A stretch of DNA of 64,000 bases from Pedobacter frigidisoli (GTDB taxonomy: Bacteria > Bacteroidota > Bacteroidia > Sphingobacteriales > Sphingobacteriaceae). The notes under the pieces are model-generated. The model saw nothing but the letters and a program-made list of their open reading frames with translations, did no database searches and was not told the DNA's origin. A program made the translations under genes and the position numbers. Below, in pieces: positions 18,245-25,840 of this stretch (the first letter of the stretch is position 1; every line of letters begins with the position of its first letter). The DNA lies in contig NZ_SJSN01000001.1 in assembly GCF_004331675.1 (NCBI RefSeq), positions 248,001 through 312,000 of the forward strand, in the 5' to 3' direction.

Positions 18245-18620
18245 TTTTTGGCAATTGCAGTCCCGCCATTTGCTACAATCTTTTTTGAGTATGATTAATA
18301 AAATTCAGTGCAGAAAACTCAGTTAATAGCTAACATTAACAATTGATGTTAATGGAAAGAAAAAAAGTATTTCCGCGTCTGTCAGGTTTACTTAACTCAA
18401 AACTGTGCCCATTAAATCGTTCAGTATTAAAAAACGACAGGCTTGTTGCTCTTCTTTTACTGCAAATCGCAACCTTTAATAATTGCAGAACATTTTATAT
18501 CTAAACTGGATTGAAGCGGTATCCCCGATTTAAACATCGGCACTTTCCATTTTTGTAGTATGCTTGCTTGTTGCACAGTTTTCATCGGGATTTAGTGGAA
18601 AGCCAGACGAACATTAACCT
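18245..18620 (+). repeat. Long intergenic element, copy 1 of 5
   Basis: Non-coding. It contains the landmarks shared with the other copies, in the same order: AGTCCCGC, TGTCAGGTTTA, GGATTGAAGCGGTATCC and AAAGCCAGACGAACATTAAC (divergent from AAAGCCCGACGGACATTAAC). The middle is the most divergent of the five. It fills the convergent gap between the RsmI-like and nadD genes. The ends are approximate. Confidence 0.6.
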
Positions 18621-18724
18621 CATCCCTGTTCTTGCTTTACAAATGAATTTATTTACTGTTACTTTCTTTAGAGACTACGAAGTTCTCCTTTCGCTTATCC
18701 CTTTTAAAACTTCGTAAGTCGGAT

Positions 18725-19318
18725 TTATCGATACATTCCCTTACCATCAATAAAATCGATAACCTTATCTGGAAGAAAGAATTGAACATTCTTGTTTTCC
18801 TTAATGGCCTTACGAATAAAGGTAGAAGAAATTTCCATTAAAGGCGTTTTGGTAAAAGTAATTGCTGGGTGGTTTTCCCATTCAGAAACATTGGCCTCAG
18901 GACGAGGATAAACATAAATTTGATAGTTTTTTAGCAGAACCTCGTAGTTCTTCCACTTTTTGAAAGAGACCAAATTGTCAGCTCCCATGATCAGCACAAA
19001 TTCCTTTTCTGGATATTTTTCATGTAAATAGGTTAGCGTATCAATGGTGTAAGATGGTTGAGGCAAAGCAAACTCGATATCGCTAACCCGAATATGTTCG
19101 GCATTTTCTACAGCCAATTTGGCCATCTCCAGTCGATCGTACATATTGGTTAACCCACTTTTATCCTTTAGCGGGTTATGCGGAGAAACCACTAACCAAA
19201 CTTCATCAAGCTCGGTATGGTTAGCCATATAATTGGCAATAATTAAATGCCCAGTATGAATTGGATTGTATGAACCGAAGAAAAGGCCAGTTTTCAGTTT
19301 ACGGTTTTCAGTTGTCAT
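18725..19318 (-). CDS. nadD: Nicotinate-nucleotide adenylyltransferase
   Basis: 197 residues. It converts nicotinate mononucleotide and ATP to deamido-NAD in NAD synthesis, in the cytosol. The nucleotidyltransferase signature GSYNPIHTGH lies at 15-24 (Tyr replaces the usual Phe), and the second motif ISSTFIRK near 162. The first ten residues (MTTENRKLKT) are encoded by an ACTGAAAAC-type oligomer repeat, and no other start codon is available before GLFFGSYNPI, so the natural N-terminus seems to have been replaced by repeat DNA. It is the last gene of yicC-gmk-nadD, with 134 bases (holding a palindromic repeat) between gmk and nadD. Confidence 0.9.
   Translation of the reverse strand: MTTENRKLKTGLFFGSYNPIHTGHLIIANYMANHTELDEVWLVVSPHNPLKDKSGLTNMYDRLEMAKLAVENAEHIRVSDIEFALPQPSYTIDTLTYLHEKYPEKEFVLIMGADNLVSFKKWKNYEVLLKNYQIYVYPRPEANVSEWENHPAITFTKTPLMEISSTFIRKAIKENKNVQFFLPDKVIDFIDGKGMYR
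19286..19318. repeat. ACTGAAAAC-type oligomer repeat covering the nadD start
   Basis: On the minus strand ACTGAAAACCGTAAACTGAA and further AACTG units form the first codons of nadD. A related stretch (CAGTTTTCAGTTAACAGTT) lies at 22717-22744. Confidence 0.55.
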
Positions 19319-19346
19319 TTTCCTTTTACTTACTTGTTTGCTCTTT

Positions 19347-19433
19347 CGTCATTGCGAGGCACGAAGCAATCCTACTACTGTGGGTTTTAAATTTAACAAT
19401 CGCATTAAGATTGCTTCGTGCCTCGCAATGACG
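19347..19433. repeat. Palindromic intergenic element, copy 3 of 4
   Basis: The arms CGTCATTGCGAGGCACGAAG and CTTCGTGCCTCGCAATGACG are exact complements over 20 bases, with about 47 bases between. It sits between gmk and nadD, two genes of one operon, so the hairpin would be in the shared mRNA. Confidence 0.85.
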
Positions 19434-19452
19434 ACCGACAAGGCAAAATGCC

Positions 19453-20022
19453 TTAACTCTTTAAAAAGTCGCCCACCAATTGCTCTGCTTCTTTACAAGC
19501 CGTTTCCAAATCGTAATTTTTCAAAATTACGTCAAATTTATCAGCATAGGTAAGTTCTTTTTCTGCCTTAACGAAACGTTCTTCTAATTTTTCCTTACTA
19601 TCAGTTCCCCTACCGCTTAAACGTTCCTTTAAAACTTCTAAAGATGGGGGTTGAACGAAAATAGCTAAGGCATCTTCTTCGTACTTTCTTTTCAAACGAA
19701 TGCCACCTTCAACATCAATATCAAAGATCACATGCTTACCATCATCCCAAATACGCTCAATTTCTGAACGTAAAGTACCATAAAATGTACCGTTGTAAAC
19801 CTCTTCGAACTCTACAAATTCTTGGCGAGCAACTTTGTGCAAAAACTCTTCCTTAGTAATAAAATAGTAATCATTTTCATGGGTTTCAGCACCTCTCAGT
19901 TCGCGTGTTGTTGCAGAAATAGAAAAGCTCAACTCAGGAAACTTTGTTAATAAATGATGTACGATGGTCGTTTTACCGGCTCCAGATGGCGCTGAAAATA
20001 TGATTAATTTGCCTTGTTTCAT
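19453..20022 (-). CDS. gmk: Guanylate kinase
   Basis: 189 residues, close to the usual length. It phosphorylates GMP to GDP with ATP. The P-loop APSGAGKTT lies at 11-19, the GMP-binding region has SATTRELRGAETHENDYYF (Arg and Tyr contacts), then FDIDVEGGIRLK and the lid region LSGRGTDSKEKLEERF. Cytosolic essential enzyme. It lies downstream of yicC on the same strand with a 69-base gap filled by an oligomer repeat. Confidence 0.95.
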   Translation of the reverse strand: MKQGKLIIFSAPSGAGKTTIVHHLLTKFPELSFSISATTRELRGAETHENDYYFITKEEFLHKVARQEFVEFEEVYNGTFYGTLRSEIERIWDDGKHVIFDIDVEGGIRLKRKYEEDALAIFVQPPSLEVLKERLSGRGTDSKEKLEERFVKAEKELTYADKFDVILKNYDLETACKEAEQLVGDFLKS

Positions 20023-20029
20023 TTTTTTT

Positions 20030-20089
20030 AGACTAAAGCTTAAAGCAGAAAGTCCAAAGCTTTAGTCTTTGAGCTTTAAGCTTTAGGCT
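20030..20089. repeat. Short oligomer repeat between yicC and gmk
   Basis: Built from AAAGCTTAAAG and GACTAAAGC words and their reverse complements (GCTTTAGTC, GCTTTAAGC), so it can fold into a hairpin. It belongs to the same family as 13122-13193. Confidence 0.6.
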
Positions 20090-20091
20090 TC

Positions 20092-20967
20092 CTATAATAC
20101 ATTCAATAACTGTTCTTTAATTTTTTCTAATTCTTCTTTCATGCCTACCACAAACTGTTGCATTTGTGCATCATTAGCTTTTGCACCCATGGTATTAATT
20201 TCTCTTCCAATTTCTTGCGAAATGAAGCCCATTTTTTTACCATTTGCCTCTTTACTGGCTAAAGTTTGCAAGAAATAATCGCAATGGCTTTTTAAACGAG
20301 TTTTCTCTTCTGTGATATCAATTTTATCGATGTAATAGATCAACTCCTGCTCAAAACGATTTTGATCGATGTTAACCTTACCAACGGCATCCTCTAAAAA
20401 TTGAGAAAATTTATCACGAATAGCAGAAATTCTTTTTGGCTCTAATTCTTCTACAGATTTAAAATAAGAAAGGATATTTTTGATTCTCAATTCCAGATCA
20501 GCTTTTAACACCGCTCCTTCATCTTCTCTAAAATTATTGAAGTTGGCTAAGGCTTCTGTGAAGATTTTATATAAATGATTCCATTCATCTTCTCCAACGC
20601 TCTCTTCCTTGTAAGAAATTACATCAGGAAAAGTTAGGGCAGTTTGCAGCAAATTGCTGCTATTTGCACCCAATTCGTTGTTAACAGAAATTAGTTGATT
20701 ATAGTAATGAGTAAGCAAAGCCGTGTTGATAGTTGCACCCGTAACTTCGCCATTGGCACGTTCTACGTTAATGCTCAAACTAACTTTTCCGCGTTCGATA
20801 TCTTTACTGCAGATATTGCGCAGAATTAATTCTTTATCAGAAAAAGCTTTAGGATATTTTAAATTTAACTCAAGAAACTTACTGTTGAGCGATTTGATTT
20901 CGACACTATACTTCGCATTCGCATAATCGGCTGTTGCTAAGCCGTATCCTGTCATGGATTTTATCAT
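20092..20967 (-). CDS. YicC-family endoribonuclease
   Basis: 291 residues from the ATG at 20967, giving the family's conserved start MIKSMTGYG; an in-frame TTG two codons upstream would lie inside the promoter box. N-terminal YicC-like domain (about 1-155, with EIKSLNSKFLELNLKYP) and C-terminal DUF1732 (about 205-291, with SHCDYFLQTLASKEANGKKMGFISQEIGREINTMG in pieces, ending LLNVL). YicC proteins are cytosolic hexameric metal-dependent endoribonucleases. It heads the yicC-gmk-nadD operon. The promoter box directly adjoins the start codon. Confidence 0.9.
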   Translation of the reverse strand: MIKSMTGYGLATADYANAKYSVEIKSLNSKFLELNLKYPKAFSDKELILRNICSKDIERGKVSLSINVERANGEVTGATINTALLTHYYNQLISVNNELGANSSNLLQTALTFPDVISYKEESVGEDEWNHLYKIFTEALANFNNFREDEGAVLKADLELRIKNILSYFKSVEELEPKRISAIRDKFSQFLEDAVGKVNIDQNRFEQELIYYIDKIDITEEKTRLKSHCDYFLQTLASKEANGKKMGFISQEIGREINTMGAKANDAQMQQFVVGMKEELEKIKEQLLNVL

Positions 20968-20970
20968 GCG

Positions 20971-20978
20971 CAAAGATA
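20971..20978 (-). promoter_or_regulatory. -7 box directly before the yicC-family ATG (leaderless operon start)
   Basis: TATCTTTG on the minus strand is a perfect TAnnTTTG. Only the three bases CGC separate it from the ATG, so the expected transcription start falls on the start codon. No TTTG is seen at the -33 position. Confidence 0.5.
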
Positions 20979-21115
20979 GAAAAATAAGTTTACAGTTTTC
21001 GGCGAGCTGGTTTAGTGTTTATAAGTTGCAGTTATTTTTTTATGGGGATTACAACTTAAACATAAACCTGTGGTTTCAATAATAACTATAGAAATTTCAC
21101 CCTAATTGAATCAGC

Positions 21116-21148
21116 GTTAACGTTTCTTTAACAAAAGAAAAGGTTAAC
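21116..21148. other. Inverted repeat upstream of the tandem exported-protein genes
   Basis: GTTAACGTTTCTTT and AAAGAAAAGGTTAAC form a stem with a short loop, between the divergent yicC operon and the 21282 gene. It may be an operator or hairpin; no regulator is evident. The rest of the 308-base gap is plain. Confidence 0.35.
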
Positions 21149-21281
21149 AAGTGTTAATTTTACCGAACATCCAACAGGAGAATGATGTAACAATTAAGGC
21201 GTGGAGCAAACAACAGAACTTGGTAACTGTTAAACTGACACAAACGAATAGATGCCTAAAAAGATCATTAAATTATTATTA

Positions 21282-21998
21282 ATGAATAACTTAAGACTAA
21301 TATTTTTATTGAGCATTTTAGTGTTAAGTTTTAAAACCGAAGCGCAGGAGTTTACTATGAGTGGCGTTGTAATCGAGAAAGGATCGAATGTTAGGATCGC
21401 TTTAGCTGAAATTAACAACCTACGCAGTAAGATGGGTGAAACGAGTAATGAGCTTGGGATATTCCATTTAAAAACAAAAATTGGAGATACCCTTTTGATT
21501 AAGAAAAGAAATCTCATCGATCAAAAATTAGTTGTCAAAACAGATGATGATTTGGTGATTTATTTGATAAGGGGAAGTACGAATCTCGAGGAAGTTACCG
21601 TTAAAGGGCAGACCAAAAAGCAAGAAATGGAAGATATTAAAAGAGATCTAAAAAGAAATGGTTCATTTTTTGAGGGAAAGCCACCATTGATTCTATTGAA
21701 TCCATTTGGCGGAAGTCCGATAACTTTTTTCTATGAACTCTTTGGCAAAACGCCAGCCAAGGCTCGTCAGTTTAATCGTTATTACCGAAAGGAGTTACAG
21801 CTAATAGAGATTGATAAGTTTTTTAATAAAACTTTAATATCAAATAATACAGATTTAAAAGGTAGGGATCTTGATAAATTTATGCTAGATTATTCCCCTA
21901 CAAGCAGCTTAGTAACCAATTGGAACAATTATGATGCTGTAAAATACATCAAGGAATCGGCAAAAAAATATACCGATACCTTGAGGCACACAAAATAA
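21282..21998 (+). CDS. Exported carboxypeptidase-regulatory-like protein, paralogue 1
   Basis: 238 residues from the ATG at 21282. An upstream ATG (21252) exists, but the internal start aligns with the start of the neighbouring paralogue and gives a clean signal peptide (MNNLRLIFLLSILVLSFKTEAQ). Residues about 24-105 form a carboxypeptidase-regulatory-like beta sandwich (SGVVIEKGSNVRIALAEI, GIFHLKTKIGDTLLIKKR), followed by a Lys-rich helical region and the C-terminal phrase NNYDAVKYIKESAKKYTDTL. Function unknown; probably periplasmic or attached to the outer membrane. It is followed after six bases by its paralogue. Confidence 0.75.
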   Translation: MNNLRLIFLLSILVLSFKTEAQEFTMSGVVIEKGSNVRIALAEINNLRSKMGETSNELGIFHLKTKIGDTLLIKKRNLIDQKLVVKTDDDLVIYLIRGSTNLEEVTVKGQTKKQEMEDIKRDLKRNGSFFEGKPPLILLNPFGGSPITFFYELFGKTPAKARQFNRYYRKELQLIEIDKFFNKTLISNNTDLKGRDLDKFMLDYSPTSSLVTNWNNYDAVKYIKESAKKYTDTLRHTK

Positions 21999-22004
21999 TA
22001 CACA

Positions 22005-22715
22005 ATGAAAAACTTTAAGTTTGCGCTAATTCTAATCGTCTTTACTTTAATTGGCTATATTTCAAAGGCACAAGATTTTATTATTAGAGGAGTTGTGATC
22101 GAGAAAGGATCCAATATCAGAATTGCGCTATCTGAAATCACTAACCTCCGTACCAACATTGGCGTGGGGAGTAACGACATTGGAATGTTTCAACTAAAAG
22201 CAAGAATCGGAGACACTTTGTTGGTTACCAAGAGAGATTTAATCGATCAGCATGTTGTGGTAAAAAGCGAATTAGATTTAGTTATTTATTTGGTTAGAGG
22301 CAGCACCACTCTAGATGATGTAACTATTCGAGGCAATACAAAACAACAAGATTTAGACGAAATTAAAAGGGAGTTTAGAAATAAAGGGGTTTATAATGGT
22401 GGCAAAACAACATTTTTATCTGCTGTTTTTAGTCCGCTAAATGCGCTGTATAATTTAGTAGGGAAAGACCCGAAAAATGCCAGAAGATTTGGCAGATATG
22501 CCGATAATGAAATTAAGCAATCGCAAATTGATGTTTATTTTAATCAAAGCATGATTAAAAACAATACCGAGCTGAGAGGTGATACCTTGGAGAAATATAT
22601 GTTAAATTATCGTCCGGAGTTTGACAAAGCACAATATTGGAACAGCTACGACTACATCAAGTACATTAAGGAATCATCGAAAAAATTTACGGACACCCTA
22701 GGAAAAGGAAAGTAA
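22005..22715 (+). CDS. Exported carboxypeptidase-regulatory-like protein, paralogue 2
   Basis: 236 residues, with the same plan as the gene before it: signal peptide (MKNFKFALILIVFTLIGYISKAQ), beta sandwich starting RGVVIEKGSNIRIALSEITNL, and the C-terminal YDYIKYIKESSKKFTDTL. The two proteins align end to end without large gaps, so this is a tandem duplication; the middle helical part is the most divergent. Co-transcription is likely (six-base gap). Function unknown. An ACTG-type oligomer repeat follows the stop codon. Confidence 0.75.
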   Translation: MKNFKFALILIVFTLIGYISKAQDFIIRGVVIEKGSNIRIALSEITNLRTNIGVGSNDIGMFQLKARIGDTLLVTKRDLIDQHVVVKSELDLVIYLVRGSTTLDDVTIRGNTKQQDLDEIKREFRNKGVYNGGKTTFLSAVFSPLNALYNLVGKDPKNARRFGRYADNEIKQSQIDVYFNQSMIKNNTELRGDTLEKYMLNYRPEFDKAQYWNSYDYIKYIKESSKKFTDTLGKGK

Positions 22716-22716
22716 A

Positions 22717-22744
22717 TCAGTTGGCAGTTTTCAGTTAACAGTTC
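22717..22744. repeat. CAGTTTTCAGTT-type oligomer repeat
   Basis: CAGTTGGCAGTTTTCAGTTA followed by ACAGTT lies between the convergent paralogue-2 and rnc genes. It is the same word family as at the nadD start. Confidence 0.5.
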
Positions 22745-22778
22745 TTTTCGAACGATTAACCAATTAAACAATTGATCT

Positions 22779-23507
22779 TTAAATAGCCAATGTTTCGCAA
22801 GCTTTTTCGGCGGCCAGTTTCTCAGCATTTTTCTTATTGTAATCTCTGCCCACACCAACTTTTTCTCCTTCAACAACGGCACTAATTGTAAACAGTTTTG
22901 CACTTTCACCCTCGCCATTTGCTGCAAGCTCAAATAATACATCCTTGCCATGACGTTGGCACCATTCAATAAGTTTACTCTTGAAATTGGTTTCGGTAAG
23001 TTCTAGGGTATGAATATCAATATGTGGCTTAACAATTCGGCGAAGCAAAAACTCCTTGGTAAAATTGTAGCCTTTGTCCATATAAATTGCACCGATTATG
23101 GCTTCGAAAGCATCGCCCAACATAGAATTATGCTTGGTTTGAATGCTAACAGATCGCTGATCAAATTGGATCATTTTATCGAAACCAATCTTTTTTGCAA
23201 GCTGATTTAAATTTGCACGATTTACAATCTTCGAGCGCATTTCGGTTAAGAAACCTTCTTCCTTGTACGGATAATGTTTAAAAAGCAGTTCTGCAATTAC
23301 AGAACCTAATACCGCATCGCCCAAAAACTCTAAGCGTTCGTTGCTACTTCTGCTTCCATTCTTTAAAACCTTAGCTACAGAACGATGTCTGAACGCCATT
23401 TTATAGAGCGTAACATTACCAGGCACAAAGCCTAAAATATTTTTCAGCTTCTTAACAAACTCCTTTTCTGGAGAGAGATAAAGTTTATATAATCTTAATA
23501 TCGGCAT
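22779..23507 (-). CDS. rnc: Ribonuclease III
   Basis: 242 residues. It cleaves double-stranded RNA in rRNA and mRNA processing. The family signature NERLEFLGDAVLG lies at 56-68 with the catalytic Glu and Asp; a second acidic site is in HNSMLGDAFEAIIGAIYMDKG. The double-stranded-RNA-binding domain takes up about 168-240 (KSKLIEWCQRHGK, KKNAEKLAAEKACETL). Third gene of acpP-fabF-rnc, 94 bases after fabF. Confidence 0.95.
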   Translation of the reverse strand: MPILRLYKLYLSPEKEFVKKLKNILGFVPGNVTLYKMAFRHRSVAKVLKNGSRSSNERLEFLGDAVLGSVIAELLFKHYPYKEEGFLTEMRSKIVNRANLNQLAKKIGFDKMIQFDQRSVSIQTKHNSMLGDAFEAIIGAIYMDKGYNFTKEFLLRRIVKPHIDIHTLELTETNFKSKLIEWCQRHGKDVLFELAANGEGESAKLFTISAVVEGEKVGVGRDYNKKNAEKLAAEKACETLAI

Positions 23508-23601
23508 TAAATAAATAACACAATTAACGGCTAACTAGCATATTTAACTAAGTTATCTATTTTTAATTAGCATACAAAATTATATAGCAGGGCTGAATAA
23601 A

Positions 23602-24855
23602 TTATTCTTCGTATTTCTTAAAAATAACTGAAGCATTGTGACCACCAAAACCAAACGTATTACTTAAAGCCGCTCTAACTGTACGTTTTTGAGCTTTGTT
23701 AAAAGTAAAATTCAATCTAGGATCAAAAGCAGGATCATCTGTAAAGTGATTAATTGTTGGAGGAACAATATCATTTTTAACAGCTAAAATTGCCGCAATC
23801 GCTTCGATGGCACCAGCTGCTCCCAAAAGGTGACCCGTCATTGATTTAGTTGAACTGATGTTTAATCTGTAAGCATCTTCACCAAATAATGTACCAATCG
23901 CTTTCGTTTCACTAATATCACCGAGTGGTGTAGAAGTTCCATGAACATTAATGTAATCGATATCGGCTGTTGTTAAACCTGCATCTTTAAGTGCATTCGT
24001 CATTACCATTCTAGCGCCTAAACCTTCGGGATGTGGAGCGGTGATGTGATTTGCATCAGCACTCATTCCACCACCAACAAGCTCTGCATAAATTTTTGCA
24101 CCTCTTGCTTTTGCGTGTTCAAGTTCTTCTAAAATAATAGTCCCTGCACCTTCACCAGCCACGAAGCCGTCGCGATCTTTATCAAAAGGACGAGAAGCCG
24201 TTGCTGGATCATCATTGCGTGTAGATAATGCATGCATGGCATTGAAACCACCCATTCCCGCTTCATTGATAATCGCCTCAGAACCACCGCTTATAATCAC
24301 ATCAGCCATACCCAAGCGGATATAGTTGAATGCATCAATCATTGCATTAGTAGCTGAAGCACATGCCGAAACAGTTGCAAAATTTGGCCCACGTAAGCCG
24401 TACTTGATCGAGATATGCCCTGGAGCAATATCAATAATCATTTTAGGAATAAAAAATGGATTGTATCTTGGCGTGCCATCTCCCTTAGCGAAATTCGAAA
24501 TTTCATCTAAGAAAGTTTTCAATCCACCTATGCCTGCGCCCCAAATTACACCGATTCGGTTGGTATCTAATTTCTCGAAATCAAACCCACCATCCTTCAC
24601 AGCTTCATCTGTAGCTACCAAAGCATATTGTACAAACGGATCTAGCTTACGGGCTTCCTTTTTCTCCAAAAAATCTTCTGGATTAAAGTTTTTTACCTCG
24701 CAAGCGAATTTGGTCTTGAACTTTTCAGTATCAAAACCTTTAATAGGAGCAGCGCCACTCACCCCGTTAGTCAATCCTTCCCAAAAATCGGGAACATTAT
24801 TGCCTATAGGAGTGAGCGCACCCAACCCTGTTACTACTACTCTTTTTAATTCCAT
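23602..24855 (-). CDS. fabF: Beta-ketoacyl-ACP synthase II
   Basis: 417 residues, full length. It condenses acyl-ACP with malonyl-ACP in fatty-acid elongation. The thiolase-fold triad is present: Cys165 in SACASATNAM, the first His in NVHGTSTPLGD (about 306) and the second in STKSMTGHLLGAAGA (about 343), plus the C-terminal NTFGFGGHNASVIF. Cytosolic. It lies 21 bases after acpP on the same strand, its substrate carrier. Confidence 0.95.
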   Translation of the reverse strand: MELKRVVVTGLGALTPIGNNVPDFWEGLTNGVSGAAPIKGFDTEKFKTKFACEVKNFNPEDFLEKKEARKLDPFVQYALVATDEAVKDGGFDFEKLDTNRIGVIWGAGIGGLKTFLDEISNFAKGDGTPRYNPFFIPKMIIDIAPGHISIKYGLRGPNFATVSACASATNAMIDAFNYIRLGMADVIISGGSEAIINEAGMGGFNAMHALSTRNDDPATASRPFDKDRDGFVAGEGAGTIILEELEHAKARGAKIYAELVGGGMSADANHITAPHPEGLGARMVMTNALKDAGLTTADIDYINVHGTSTPLGDISETKAIGTLFGEDAYRLNISSTKSMTGHLLGAAGAIEAIAAILAVKNDIVPPTINHFTDDPAFDPRLNFTFNKAQKRTVRAALSNTFGFGGHNASVIFKKYEE

Positions 24856-24876
24856 TTATACTGAAAAAGCGTAATT

Positions 24877-25113
24877 CTATTTAACGTTTTTTTCCAAATA
24901 AGCGATAGCTTGACCAACTGTACCAATGGTTTCAGCCTGATCATCAGGAATAGCTACATTAAATTCTTTTTCAAATTCCATAATCAATTCTACGGTATCT
25001 AAAGAATCTGCACCTAAATCGTTGGTGAATGAAGCCTCTGGCGTAACTTCGCTTTCGTCAACACCTAGTTTTTCTACGATAATAGCCTTAACTCTTGAAG
25101 CAATATCAGACAT
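24877..25113 (-). CDS. acpP: Acyl carrier protein
   Basis: 78 residues, the standard size. It carries growing fatty acyl chains on a phosphopantetheine arm. The attachment site is Ser37 in [18 protein letters not shown]. It is acidic and four-helical. First gene of acpP-fabF-rnc, with a promoter-like pair upstream (25147-25177). Confidence 0.96.
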   Translation of the reverse strand: MSDIASRVKAIIVEKLGVDESEVTPEASFTNDLGADSLDTVELIMEFEKEFNVAIPDDQAETIGTVGQAIAYLEKNVK

Positions 25114-25146
25114 AATTTTATAATTTAATGGTTAAATAATTCTGTG

Positions 25147-25177
25147 CAAAGAAAAATAAATTCTTACAATATTCAAA
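25147..25177 (-). promoter_or_regulatory. Promoter of acpP-fabF-rnc
   Basis: On the minus strand TTTG (25174-25177) lies 19 bases before TTTCTTTG (25147-25154), one mismatch from TAnnTTTG. This is the normal Bacteroidota -33/-7 spacing, with a leader of about 30 bases. Confidence 0.5.
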
Positions 25178-25271
25178 TGTTTTTATTTCGATACCTATTT
25201 TTGGTGTCTAAATAACACAGCGAATATAGAATTAGTTTTTTAATTTCGTTCTGTAAATAATTTATTTCGTT

Positions 25272-25691
25272 TTGAACAGAACTTACCTAAAATTAACCTT
25301 AGACCTTGATTTTATACTAATTGCGATCACTGCGCCCCTAAAAGACTATGTTCTATGCCACAAAATTAATACGCGATTAAATACCCAATTCGAGAAAATA
25401 GAGGACCACGAAATATTTTTTAACATTGATGAACCAGCGCTATCTTTTTCTAAATATTATTTTTTTGTAGAGCAAGGTGAGGTTGAGTATTACCTCATTA
25501 GTAACAGAAGTAGTGATGGATTGCTGATTCCAGAGATGAGCAATGTTGATTTTTTCATCATTATAAAAGAATTTATAGATCAAGAAGATTTAAATTATTT
25601 AATCAACGGATTAAACAAACTGCCTGATATTCAAGTAGCTGCAAAAATAAACCCTGCTAAGCTTAAGAACAAGGAAAATTTGGTAATATAA
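25272..25691 (+). CDS. IPExxxVDY-family protein
   Basis: 139 residues, read from a TTG start that gives MNRTYLKLTLDLDFILIAI. The family motif appears as LIPEMSNVDFFIII (about 86-99; Phe in place of the final Tyr). The family is restricted to Bacteroidota and of unknown function; it is typically coded beside pyk and the acpP/fabF/rnc group, as here. There is no signal peptide, so it is probably cytosolic. Divergent from acpP; pyk follows after 149 bases. Confidence 0.8.
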   Translation: MNRTYLKLTLDLDFILIAITAPLKDYVLCHKINTRLNTQFEKIEDHEIFFNIDEPALSFSKYYFFVEQGEVEYYLISNRSSDGLLIPEMSNVDFFIIIKEFIDQEDLNYLINGLNKLPDIQVAAKINPAKLKNKENLVI

Positions 25692-25705
25692 AAATTATAT
25701 ACTTC

Positions 25706-25728
25706 GTGTAGTAAATACACTATATTTG
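25706..25728 (+). promoter_or_regulatory. pyk promoter box with an overlapping inverted repeat
   Basis: TATATTTG at 25721-25728 is a perfect TAnnTTTG. Immediately upstream GTGTA-gtaaa-TACAC (25706-25720) is a perfect inverted repeat in the spacer, where an operator could act. The leader before the pyk ATG would be about 110 bases. Confidence 0.45.
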
Positions 25729-25840
25729 AGGGTTACAAACAACGAACAAAAAAACAAAATATATAAATTTTAATGCAGTTTTATTATTTTAGATAATAAT
25801 TAGCACTTTCTAAACTGCATTGCTAAAATCAATTAATTAA

